Source: Delftia sp. PS-11
Lineage (GTDB): Bacteria; Pseudomonadota; Gammaproteobacteria; Burkholderiales; Burkholderiaceae_C
Assembly: GCF_029870285.1 (NCBI RefSeq)
Contig: NZ_JACSYA010000047.1
Location: 1-30,188, forward strand
Reading direction: 5' to 3'
DNA: 30,188 nt
Part shown: positions 23,203 through 30,188 of the stretch, one piece after another
How positions within the stretch are numbered: the first letter of the stretch is position 1
Layout: each line of letters starts with the position of its first letter
Program-made: the position numbers and the translations under genes
Notes under the pieces: model-generated
What the model saw: the letters and a program-made list of their open reading frames with translations, nothing else
Told to the model about the DNA's origin: nothing
The model's database searches: none

Positions 23203-23889
23203 TCAGCTCCACAGGTCCAGCGGAGGATCGCTGGTCACGGCACGCAGAATATCGGTACGGCTGATGAAGCCCGACAGCAGCCCCTCGTCATCGGTCACGG
23301 GCAGGCCCGGCAGGCCGGTTTCCAGCAGCACGCCTGCCACGCGGCGCAGATCGGTGTCCGCCGCCACTGCCGGTACCGGCGAGATCATGACCTCGCGCAC
23401 GGGCCGGCGTGCCAGTGCGATGGCATCCTTGACAGCACCAGGCTCGGGCAGCAGCTCCAGCGGCGCCATGTCGGCGCGCAGCAGCAGCCCGACCAAGCGG
23501 GTGCCTGCGTCCAGCACGGGCGCCTGGGAGATGCCGTGCTCTGCCAGCACGCGCCAGGCATCGTTGACCCCCATGTCCGGCGGCACCGTCACCGCATCCC
23601 GGCTCATCACATCAGCCACGGTGTGCAGCAGCTGGCGCGGCTGGGCAGGGCCTTTTTCCGTGGAGCGATAGGCGTCCACCGCATCGCGGCGGCGCAGCGG
23701 CTGCCCGGCGTGCGCATCCGTGGCGTTCACCCCTGGCGCGGCAAATGGCGGTGCCTCATCCGGTGTGCTGTCTGCCGTGCGTGTGCGCAGTGCCTGGGTG
23801 CGCTGCACGCGGCGCACGGGCGCCACCTGGCCCAGCCGTTCGGCGGGGCCGCGAAATATCTGTCCGTTGGGACCGAAGACGAAAAACAT
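23203..23889 (-). CDS. protein with two CBS domains
   Basis: Protein of 228 aa from ATG 23889. The N-terminus MFFVFGPNGQIFRGPAERLG is followed by a low-complexity linker, then two CBS domains at about 93-145 (VADVMSRDAVTVPPDMGVND) and 165-218 (REVMISPVPAVAADTDLRRV, ending GFISRTDILRAVTS). Paired CBS domains bind adenosyl ligands such as AMP or ATP and regulate partner proteins. No catalytic domain is attached. Function is unknown. It diverges from serS. Confidence 0.87.
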   Translation of the reverse strand: MFFVFGPNGQIFRGPAERLGQVAPVRRVQRTQALRTRTADSTPDEAPPFAAPGVNATDAHAGQPLRRRDAVDAYRSTEKGPAQPRQLLHTVADVMSRDAVTVPPDMGVNDAWRVLAEHGISQAPVLDAGTRLVGLLLRADMAPLELLPEPGAVKDAIALARRPVREVMISPVPAVAADTDLRRVAGVLLETGLPGLPVTDDEGLLSGFISRTDILRAVTSDPPLDLWS

Positions 23890-23910
23890 GGTGGTTCCCG
23901 GTGTTCGTGA

Positions 23911-25363
<1,453 letters not shown>

Positions 25364-25380
25364 CTCAGCTTCGACGCTGC

Positions 25381-25470
<90 letters not shown>

Positions 25471-25476
25471 AGATGC

Positions 25477-25522
25477 AAGCCGCTTGAGTGCTATCAAATT
25501 GATAGTCTCAAGCGGCTTTTTT
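25477..25522. terminator. Rho-independent terminator between tRNA-Ser and the integrase
   Basis: AAGCCGCTTGAG (25477-25488) pairs with CTCAAGCGGCTT (25507-25518). A second inner stem CTATC/GATAG (25491-25505) caps it. TTTT follows on the plus strand, making a strong terminator for tRNA-Ser. On the minus strand the integrase stop codon (25508-25510) lies inside the stem, and the tract after the hairpin is weaker. Confidence 0.85.
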
Positions 25523-26509
25523 GCGCTCTGTGGTGGGGGATTTTTGACCGATCCTCTTGATCGCCGAATCCAGAGACTTGGTAGCCAGATGCGAGTACCG
25601 GGCTGTACTGCGCTGGTCTTTGTGCCCCAGGACTGCCCCCACGGTGTACAGATCAATGTCGTTGTTGATCATCTCCGATGCCGCAGAGTGCCGCAGATCA
25701 TGGAAATGCAGGTTGTCGTACCCAAGGGCGCGGCCAGCCTCCCTGAAATACGCCTGCACCGTGATCTTGGCAGGTTTGCGCGATGTGTTGTACGCCGCCG
25801 ACCTGACGCGGGGATGGATGGGGACAATGCGCGGCTCGCCGTTTTTGGTGTCGTCAAGATGCCACCGCCCATCCTCTACGCGCGCAGCGAGGATCTCGCC
25901 CAGCCGCATGCCCGAATAAAAAGCGATCCTGATCACGCGCCGCACCTTGCGGTTTTTGATCTTGCGCGCGATCTTGAGCATCTCCCCTCGGCTGAGATAG
26001 ACCCGGCGCTCGTTGCGCACCTGGGGCGTTACAACCCTGGCGCCAGGGTCGTGCGCTCCGAACCCATGGTATTTCCATGCGTATCGGCATGCAGCCACCA
26101 GATAGCGGATGCGTGCGCGGATTGTTGCCGGCGCCATGTCCTTCCCGTATCGGGAGTGACCGGATTTATTCGCCACGGCGCGGCACACCTCCGCCAGGGC
26201 TGACATTGGCTTGCCGTTATAGGCCCAGGCGATCAGGCCCAACTCACGCGCCGCGTTTTGTCCCTGTTTGAGACTGGGCACGCGCTCGGTCAAATAGACA
26301 GCCACAGCATCGTCTATCAGCCGGTCCTCTGAGCCAACGCCATTCGCGGCTGCGTAGAGGCGCGCTGATTCTTTGCGGTCGTATTCGTCAGCCTGGGCTG
26401 TACTCCAAGCTTTCGGAAGGCGCTTTCGAGCGCGGACACGCACGCCGTTGATGATGCGGTCGAACTCAAAGACGAACGTACCGCGCGATTTGTCACGACT
26501 GATCGGCAT
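25508..26509 (-). CDS. tyrosine-type site-specific integrase
   Basis: Protein of 333 aa from ATG 26509. A short basic N-terminus (MPISRDKSRGTFVFEFDRII) precedes a core-binding domain (about 60-160) and the catalytic domain with the complete tyrosine recombinase set: Arg202 (FYSGMRLGEIL), His270-x-x-Arg273 (HFHDLRHSAASEM), His296 (VLGHKDQRSTARY) and nucleophile Tyr305. It integrates and, with an excisionase, excises the element at the neighbouring tRNA-Ser. The preceding HTH gene overlaps its first 193 bases in another frame. Confidence 0.95.
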   Translation of the reverse strand: MPISRDKSRGTFVFEFDRIINGVRVRARKRLPKAWSTAQADEYDRKESARLYAAANGVGSEDRLIDDAVAVYLTERVPSLKQGQNAARELGLIAWAYNGKPMSALAEVCRAVANKSGHSRYGKDMAPATIRARIRYLVAACRYAWKYHGFGAHDPGARVVTPQVRNERRVYLSRGEMLKIARKIKNRKVRRVIRIAFYSGMRLGEILAARVEDGRWHLDDTKNGEPRIVPIHPRVRSAAYNTSRKPAKITVQAYFREAGRALGYDNLHFHDLRHSAASEMINNDIDLYTVGAVLGHKDQRSTARYSHLATKSLDSAIKRIGQKSPTTERKKAA

Positions 26510-26661
26510 TGTTGCTTGTACTCCAAAATGTCTGTTTCATCGAAATTAATGTTGCGGCCAATGCGGTAGCAGGGAATGGGGCCGCTTGGTGCCGCGAGGT
26601 CATAAACTTTGCGCGCGCTCACGCCCAGTAGGGCTGCTGCATCTTTCACGGAGATTGGCAT
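26317..26661 (-). CDS. excisionase-like helix-turn-helix protein
   Basis: Protein of 114 aa from ATG 26661. The first 50 residues are an HTH_17/MerR-like excisionase domain: MPISVKDAAALLGVSARKVY, DLAAPSGPIP, then CYRIGRNINFDETDILEYKQ. Such proteins bind and bend att-site DNA to favour excision, or act as regulators. The last 64 codons run over the integrase start in a different frame and look low in information (Ser/Thr-rich), so the true protein may effectively be the N-terminal domain. It is immediately upstream of the integrase, the expected xis position. Confidence 0.8.
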   Translation of the reverse strand: MPISVKDAAALLGVSARKVYDLAAPSGPIPCYRIGRNINFDETDILEYKQQCRSVVTNRAVRSSLSSTASSTACVSALESAFRKLGVQPRLTNTTAKNQRASTQPRMALAQRTG

Positions 26662-26863
26662 TCGGTTTCACCTCCAAATGTCTTGGCTTTTCTTGGCGCG
26701 GGTCGCGCTCTTGTTGATATGCATCCCACAGCGGTGCGCCGACATCGCAACGCTCCTGCGAGCGCGTGATGCCAGCCGCAATGCACTGTGGGCAGCCGAA
26801 GTGGTGGGCCTGATACGCGCGATCAGCGGTTTCCCAGGCGCTGGCGCTGGGCGGCTCAGGCAT
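26600..26863 (-). CDS. small phage-type protein of unknown function (87 aa)
   Basis: Starts at ATG 26863, overlapping the stop of the preceding 30-aa frame by 8 bases (ATGCCTGA), and overlaps the excisionase-like gene by 62 bases at its end. It has a CPQCIAAGITRSQERCDVGA segment (two close Cys plus one more) followed by PLWDAYQQ, possibly a small metal-binding motif, and a basic C-terminus. No family is recognised. Overlap chaining with its neighbours supports it as real. The start lies only a few bases past a terminator-like hairpin. Confidence 0.55.
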   Translation of the reverse strand: MPEPPSASAWETADRAYQAHHFGCPQCIAAGITRSQERCDVGAPLWDAYQQERDPRQEKPRHLEVKPNANLRERCSSPTGRERAQSL

Positions 26864-26948
26864 AAGAAAACCCGCTCTCGGCGGGTTCTCTGTGGTGCTT
26901 TTCCTCGTCGCGCCATTTGCGGGCTTTGCGGCGTTCGCGCTTGCTCAT
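26856..26948 (-). CDS. very small basic protein (30 aa), unknown
   Basis: ATG 26948 overlaps the stop of the upstream gene as ATGA, and its own stop overlaps the next start. The protein is very basic and charged at the N-terminus (MSKRERRKARKWRDEEKHHR, then EPAESGFSYA). Nothing in it identifies a family. The evidence for coding is the overlap geometry on both sides; against it is the terminator hairpin within its 3' part. Confidence 0.45.
   Translation of the reverse strand: MSKRERRKARKWRDEEKHHREPAESGFSYA
26869..26887 (-). terminator. Rho-independent terminator-like hairpin inside the small-gene operon
   Basis: On the minus strand, AACCCGC-CGAGA-GCGGGTT is a perfect 7-bp stem with a 5-base loop followed by TTCTT. 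It lies within the end of the 30-aa frame and 6 bases before the ATG of the 87-aa frame, so it may attenuate transcription of the integrase-proximal genes. Confidence 0.7.
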
Positions 26949-27520
26949 GGCTGGTCCTTTCTGGCAAGGATCTCCTGAGAGCAGGTTGCCAGCACCCAGG
27001 CGGTAGCACGGTTGTCGTCGCGCGTGGAGCCGTCGCCTTCCTTCTCGGCGTCCACGGCCTCGCGCTCCATCTTGTGGGCCTTGTCCATGCAGAGCTTCGC
27101 GCAGGCTTTGCGCTCATCCTCTACGGGGTCACCGTGCATGAGGGCCTGAAAGTCACCCGTACCATGGAACCAGCGCACCGCCGACTGGTTGACGATACAG
27201 GCGCGGCCATCGAGCAGGGACAGGACAACGCCAGTCACGGCATAGGGCTCGCGCGCGCAGATGGCATCGACCTTCCGCGCCGTCAGTGCGTTGATTTGCC
27301 AGGCCGCTGCCGAATAATTTTCGGAATAATTTGTAGCCTGATTTGTCGTTGGCGAATCGGCGGCTGCCCGTAGGCGCTCGTTCTCTGCGTGCAGACTGCG
27401 CAACAGCGTGGCCGCTGTCCAATACGGCCCAGCTGGATAGGCAGGAAATGCTGCAGCGCGCTCCAGTTCGTCAGCAATTGCGTGCACTTCCTGCAGGGAG
27501 GGTGTTGGTGCTGTTGTCAC
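26945..27520 (-). CDS. phage-type protein of unknown function (191 aa)
   Basis: Starts at GTG 27520, which overlaps the upstream stop as GTGA and has AAGGA about 8 bases before it. The N-terminal half is helical (LQEVHAIADELERAAAFPAY, then LLRSLHAENERLRAAADSPT), followed by ACIVNQSAVRWFHGTGDFQA and a charged C-terminal helix with cysteines (ERKACAKLCMDKAHKMEREA). It resembles short accessory proteins of prophage early regions but no function is recognisable. Confidence 0.7.
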   Translation of the reverse strand: MTTAPTPSLQEVHAIADELERAAAFPAYPAGPYWTAATLLRSLHAENERLRAAADSPTTNQATNYSENYSAAAWQINALTARKVDAICAREPYAVTGVVLSLLDGRACIVNQSAVRWFHGTGDFQALMHGDPVEDERKACAKLCMDKAHKMEREAVDAEKEGDGSTRDDNRATAWVLATCSQEILARKDQP

Positions 27521-27855
27521 GGTGTCTGTCCTTTCTGCTGCGCCTGGGCGCGCTCTGGGATGTTGAGTGCCGCGCTCTCTTCGGCTGTCGGCTGCCGCTC
27601 CTCGCCACAGCCAGAGCACCGCATGCGGCGGTACTGGGGCGGATAGGTCTTGGTGGCCAACCAGCTGTGCGGGGCGCTATTGAGGCAGTCGGCTTTCTTG
27701 GCTTCGTAGCTCAGGCTGATGAAGGTCTCGAAGACGAAATGTTTGTCGCAGGCGCGGCACCAGTGTTCGTGGAGCACGTCCTCTGCGTAGCCTGCGCCGT
27801 CATCGTGGTTTGCCTCCTGGTCTGCGCCGCAGTAGGGGCAATTCATGTCTGCCAT
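27517..27855 (-). CDS. zinc-ribbon-type small protein (112 aa)
   Basis: Starts at ATG 27855 with AAGGAG 8 bases upstream; ATG 27846 is an internal alternative. Two metal-binding candidates are visible: CPYCG (Cys6, Cys9) with CRACDKHF (Cys33, Cys36), and Cys57/His63 with RRMRCSGCGEE (Cys80, Cys83). These look like treble-clef or zinc-ribbon fingers of a DNA- or RNA-binding or structural phage protein. The second finger is close to the small zinc-binding proteins of many prophages. Its stop overlaps the next gene's GTG start. Role unknown. Confidence 0.75.
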   Translation of the reverse strand: MADMNCPYCGADQEANHDDGAGYAEDVLHEHWCRACDKHFVFETFISLSYEAKKADCLNSAPHSWLATKTYPPQYRRMRCSGCGEERQPTAEESAALNIPERAQAQQKGQTP

Positions 27856-27889
27856 GGTCAGCTCTCCTTGTGCGCTGCGGGGCGCGCGA

Positions 27890-28699
27890 TTACGAGGTGC
27901 ACTCGCATGGCAGTGCCTCCTGTACTACGTTGATGCGGATGATCTTGTTTGCATGAGCCCAGAACCGCTGGTGCGGGATGTGCTCAGTTGCTGGGATGCC
28001 GTTCGCTTTCATTACGGCAAATTTCGGCTCCATGTCCTCCAGGTAGACCGGCTTGTCGCCGTCCCAGTGGATCGCGTGGCCTATTTCGTCCTCGGCCCAC
28101 TGGGCTTTCAGCCAGATGTCGGGCCGCGTGCAATAGACGATGTACCAGTGCTGCCAGCCGGCTTTCAGACAGCCGATGCAGTTGCCATGCTTGAAGACGC
28201 CGTATGTGCACGGGCGCGGTATGCCCAGGGTCTCCGTGCTGTCGTGCTTTCGGTCGGCCCAAAGGCGCGGGTAGTCAGTCTGCCAGCCCAGTGCGCCCAT
28301 GATCCCGGTGCGCCGCTGGATGCGCCCGGGTTCCGTGGCGTCGAATCCGTAGTAGATGACGCTCTCGCCCTGGGATGCATTGACCGCTAACCACTCCATG
28401 AACGGCTCGGTCTTGAGCCGTGCGGTGCACAGCTCTGAACCACTGCCGACCTTGAACGCCAGGGCCTCCACGCACACGTCGAACTGGTCCTGGCTGGCGT
28501 TGCGCCTGCTGGCGAATGTCAATGGCACGCCCAGGTGCTCGGCCACGTCGCGCTTGAAGCGCTTGATGTCGGCATGCTCGACGCTGAAGTGCATGTCGTG
28601 GTTGAGCAGCACCAAGTTGCGCGTGCCGAAGCGGTGGGCCACGTCGAGCGCGACCAGGGCCGAGCTGTGCCCGCCCGAGTAGCAGACGATGTGCTGCAT
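27890..28699 (-). CDS. PP-loop ATPase, PAPS-reductase/adenine nucleotide alpha-hydrolase-like
   Basis: Protein of 269 aa. ATG 28699 overlaps the upstream stop as TGATG and has AAGGGGGAG just before it. The PP-loop SGGHSSA (8-14) follows MQHIVCY; the usual Lys/Asp of SGGKDS is replaced by His-Ser. Other marks are LLNHDMHFSVEHADIKRF and four cysteines, Cys91 (ELCTARLKTEPF), Cys164, Cys174 and Cys177 (NCIGCLKAGWQHW), a possible Fe-S or metal site. It resembles phage PAPS-reductase-like proteins, related to the DndC sulfur-transfer enzymes but without a demonstrated role. It is in the same operon as a C5-cytosine methyltransferase. Confidence 0.85.
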   Translation of the reverse strand: MQHIVCYSGGHSSALVALDVAHRFGTRNLVLLNHDMHFSVEHADIKRFKRDVAEHLGVPLTFASRRNASQDQFDVCVEALAFKVGSGSELCTARLKTEPFMEWLAVNASQGESVIYYGFDATEPGRIQRRTGIMGALGWQTDYPRLWADRKHDSTETLGIPRPCTYGVFKHGNCIGCLKAGWQHWYIVYCTRPDIWLKAQWAEDEIGHAIHWDGDKPVYLEDMEPKFAVMKANGIPATEHIPHQRFWAHANKIIRINVVQEALPCECTS

Positions 28700-28878
28700 C
28701 ACTCCCCCTTGGCTGCTGCCTGGGCTGCGTCTTTCTCCGGCACCCAGATTTGCACGCACTTCTCGTCACGTGGCAATTTCTGGTCGCAGGCATCGCGGCC
28801 TTGGTCGCGGATGGCAATAGCCATCCCGGTACTGATGAGAAGACCTAAGATAAATCCAGTTGCTGCGTCATGGCTCAT
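28699..28878 (-). CDS. small one-TM protein (59 aa), unknown
   Basis: Starts at ATG 28878, overlapping the preceding stop as ATGA, and ends in TGATG with the PP-loop gene. One hydrophobic segment (GFILGLLISTGMAIAI, about 8-23) is followed by a charged tail with two Cys (DACDQKLPRDEKC). It is probably a small inner-membrane protein. No family recognised. Confidence 0.6.
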   Translation of the reverse strand: MSHDAATGFILGLLISTGMAIAIRDQGRDACDQKLPRDEKCVQIWVPEKDAAQAAAKGE

Positions 28879-29771
28879 TGGGCACCGCCTTCCTTGGCCT
28901 GGGCTGCGGCGATGGATGCCCGCATAGCGTCGGACAGCCAGCCATCCACTTGCAGCTCGTTCTCTTCGCCATCCGGGTCGATGAGCTTCACGCTGCCATA
29001 GCCGTTCTCCAGATCGATGCGGATGGACCAGCCTTCGGGCAGATCCTCGCATGCCCGGTAGACCTCGCGGCTCAGGCCTGGGTCGAGTTCTTTTGGCGCA
29101 TCCACTGCAGGCGCAGCAGGTGCTGCCTGCGCGGCCTTGAGCTGATCGCACAACGGCACCACGATAAAAGCAATGCGCTCCCGGAGCTGGCCAGCGGCGT
29201 GATATGTCTTGGCGCAGTCGCGCAGGTCGTTGACCAGTCGCGCGGTCTGGTGGTCCTTCCATGGGGCGGCAGGTGCCTGGGGCGCTGCTGCCAGCGGCTG
29301 CTCTGTGACGCCAAGTTGGACAGTGCCGTCCTCGTGGCGAAAGCTCTGGTTGTCGCACCAGTGCGTCAGGTTGTGCTCTTTCGGCGACAGGCCGCAACGC
29401 TCGCACTCAGGGGCTGCAGGCGCTTCCAGGGCGGGCGCTGCCGGGGCATGGCTCAGGATGTTGGCGATCAGCTGTGCGCAGTCGCAATCCCAATAGCCGT
29501 CATCGGCAACAGCACCAATCCATTCGCGCGTCGGCACAGCGGGCACGAGCCGCCAGCCTGCAGGGGCCGGGCCCGCTACAGCGGCAGGCTCCTGGATCTG
29601 CGCCAGGCACTGCGGCGCGATGCGCTCAAGATCCGCTGCAGCTGCAATGTGCGCGTTGTATGCGGTCAGTGCATCGTGCTCATTGCCCCAGTCGCCGTTG
29701 AGGGTGTGGGATTTTTTGAGTTCTGTGGCCGCTTCGCGCAGCAGGCGCACGGCTGTGGTGATTGCTGTCAT
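28875..29771 (-). CDS. modular phage-type protein of unknown function (298 aa)
   Basis: Starts at ATG 29771 with GAGGAG upstream. It is made of short modules joined by Ala/Pro-rich linkers: a helical N-terminus (VRLLREAATELKK), a GWRLVPAVPTREW ... LIANILSHAPAAP block common in many prophage accessory proteins, a cysteine-containing stretch (CERCGLSPKEHNLTHWCDNQ), a second helix block (TARLVNDLRDCAKTYHAAGQ) and a C-terminal domain (WSIRIDLENGYGSVKLIDPD). No enzymatic motif is recognised. It overlaps the next gene by ATGA. Confidence 0.7.
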   Translation of the reverse strand: MTAITTAVRLLREAATELKKSHTLNGDWGNEHDALTAYNAHIAAAADLERIAPQCLAQIQEPAAVAGPAPAGWRLVPAVPTREWIGAVADDGYWDCDCAQLIANILSHAPAAPALEAPAAPECERCGLSPKEHNLTHWCDNQSFRHEDGTVQLGVTEQPLAAAPQAPAAPWKDHQTARLVNDLRDCAKTYHAAGQLRERIAFIVVPLCDQLKAAQAAPAAPAVDAPKELDPGLSREVYRACEDLPEGWSIRIDLENGYGSVKLIDPDGEENELQVDGWLSDAMRASIAAAQAKEGGAQ

Positions 29772-29781
29772 GGGGTGCTCC

Positions 29782-29883
29782 TCAGTTGGATGCGATGCGC
29801 CACCAGGTGGCTGTGGTGTTGATGACGTGGCCGGCGCGCTGCAGCAGCTGCTGGCGCGCTGTCGGGTGCTGTGCGGGGGTCAT
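29782..29883 (-). CDS. very small protein (33 aa), unknown
   Basis: ATG 29883 overlaps the stop of the upstream 61-aa gene as ATGA; the frame ends 10 bases before the next ATG (29771). The sequence, MTPAQHPTARQQLLQRAGHV then INTTATWWRIASN, has an amphipathic middle and two Trp. It is below common gene-finder cut-offs; coding is supported only by the coupling geometry. Confidence 0.45.
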   Translation of the reverse strand: MTPAQHPTARQQLLQRAGHVINTTATWWRIASN

Positions 29884-30065
29884 GCCGGGAAGGGCTCAAC
29901 GGTGCGTGTGGGCGCGGGGTAGTGGAGTCGGTTGCCCATGCGGGAGGGCAGCGTGTATGCGTACATGCGCGCGGGCGGCAGGCCGGGGTGGGGCTTCAAC
30001 TCCTTGCCCTGGTAGCAGTGGCTGGGAGGGGCGTAAGGCTTCTCGGCGGGGGTCTTGGCTTTCAT
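29880..30065 (-). CDS. small conserved-looking phage-type protein (61 aa)
   Basis: ATG 30065 overlaps the methyltransferase stop as ATGA, with GGAG 7-10 bases before it. The sequence is proline-rich, with AEKPYAPPSHCYQGKELKPH and YAYTLPSRMGNRLHYP, a pattern of short proteins seen next to phage DNA-modification genes, but no function is known. Coupling to the methyltransferase suggests co-expression. Confidence 0.6.
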   Translation of the reverse strand: MKAKTPAEKPYAPPSHCYQGKELKPHPGLPPARMYAYTLPSRMGNRLHYPAPTRTVEPFPA

Positions 30066-30188
30066 GCGGCTGCTCCGTAAATCAGTGCTTCGTGTTTGAA
30101 ATTGGCGCGGGCCAGGGCCTCGGCCAGGGGTGGGCACACGCTGTTGCCGCACATGCGGACCTGGGCGGTTGTGCTCAGGTCGATCTGT
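30062..30188 (-). CDS. C5-cytosine DNA methyltransferase, C-terminal end (partial)
   Basis: Only the last 41 codons are in the window; the gene continues past the right edge. The tail reads TAQVRMCGNSVCPPLAEALA then RANF, the conserved motif X of C5-cytosine methyltransferases (xxGNSVxPxxA, which completes the AdoMet site). It would methylate cytosine in a phage- or island-specific target. No restriction enzyme gene is visible in the window. It is translationally coupled to the 61-aa gene. Confidence 0.8.
   Translation of the reverse strand, partial: QIDLSTTAQVRMCGNSVCPPLAEALARANFKHEALIYGAAA

Larger units (their letters stand above)
25471..30188. mobile_element. left end of an integrated element, probably a prophage (continues beyond window)
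   Basis: Starting just after tRNA-Ser, all recognised genes lie on the minus strand: tyrosine integrase, excisionase-like HTH protein, then a run of small, mostly unknown genes with overlapping stops and starts, a PP-loop protein and a C5-cytosine methyltransferase. This matches the integration/early-left arm of a temperate phage or integrative element. Phage-type short repeated modules (GWRLVPAVPTREW in the 298-aa protein) support a prophage. No structural, lysis or replication genes are in view. Confidence 0.85.

Overview
The window is high-GC DNA from a betaproteobacterium. The gene set suggests family Comamonadaceae (Comamonas/Delftia/Acidovorax relatives): an OmpC-like Burkholderiales porin, several LysR regulators, NirBD, a YbbP-type permease followed by a truncated globin, and an slpA-ispH pair close to radC. 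That placement rests on gene content and protein style, without a database search. No stretch longer than 300 bases lacks a gene.

Bases 1-9300 are chromosomal accessory and catabolic genes: the tail of an unknown protein coupled to an alpha/beta hydrolase, a LysR-type regulator with two DNA-binding domains divergent from a SnoaL-like protein, a porin, a nitroreductase, a CynR-like LysR regulator convergent with a PcaD-like hydrolase, a membrane-bound diguanylate cyclase, and a small protein with ADP-ribosyltransferase-like motifs. Bases 9345-12480 hold nirB and nirD (NADH-dependent assimilatory nitrite reductase) behind a perfect-consensus sigma-54 promoter and an array of GGTGC/GCACC half-sites, which points to nitrogen control. 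Bases 12479-17645 carry a large FtsX/YbbP-type permease, a group II truncated haemoglobin and a CpdB-like nucleotidase lipoprotein preceded by a PHO-box-like repeat.

Bases 17693-20160 form a small regulon: a PaaI-type thioesterase diverges from marR and an MFS transporter across a 35-bp near-perfect palindrome. Bases 20162-25470 are housekeeping: an Smr-domain protein, radC, slpA-ispH (translationally coupled), a two-CBS-domain protein, serS and tRNA-Ser(CGA) with its own promoter.

From the 3' end of tRNA-Ser to the right edge lies an integrated element, probably the start of a prophage. A tyrosine integrase points at the tRNA, followed by an excisionase-like HTH protein and a leftward operon of small genes. 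Many of these are joined by ATGA, GTGA or TGATG overlaps: zinc-ribbon protein, PP-loop (PAPS-reductase-like) protein, one-TM protein, the C-terminus of a C5-cytosine DNA methyltransferase, and others of unknown function. The element continues beyond the window. The most notable observations are the double-HTH LysR protein, the ADP-ribosyltransferase-like protein with an apparent H-Y-H triad, the sigma-54 nirBD promoter, the MarR palindrome, and the PP-loop plus methyltransferase pair in the element.
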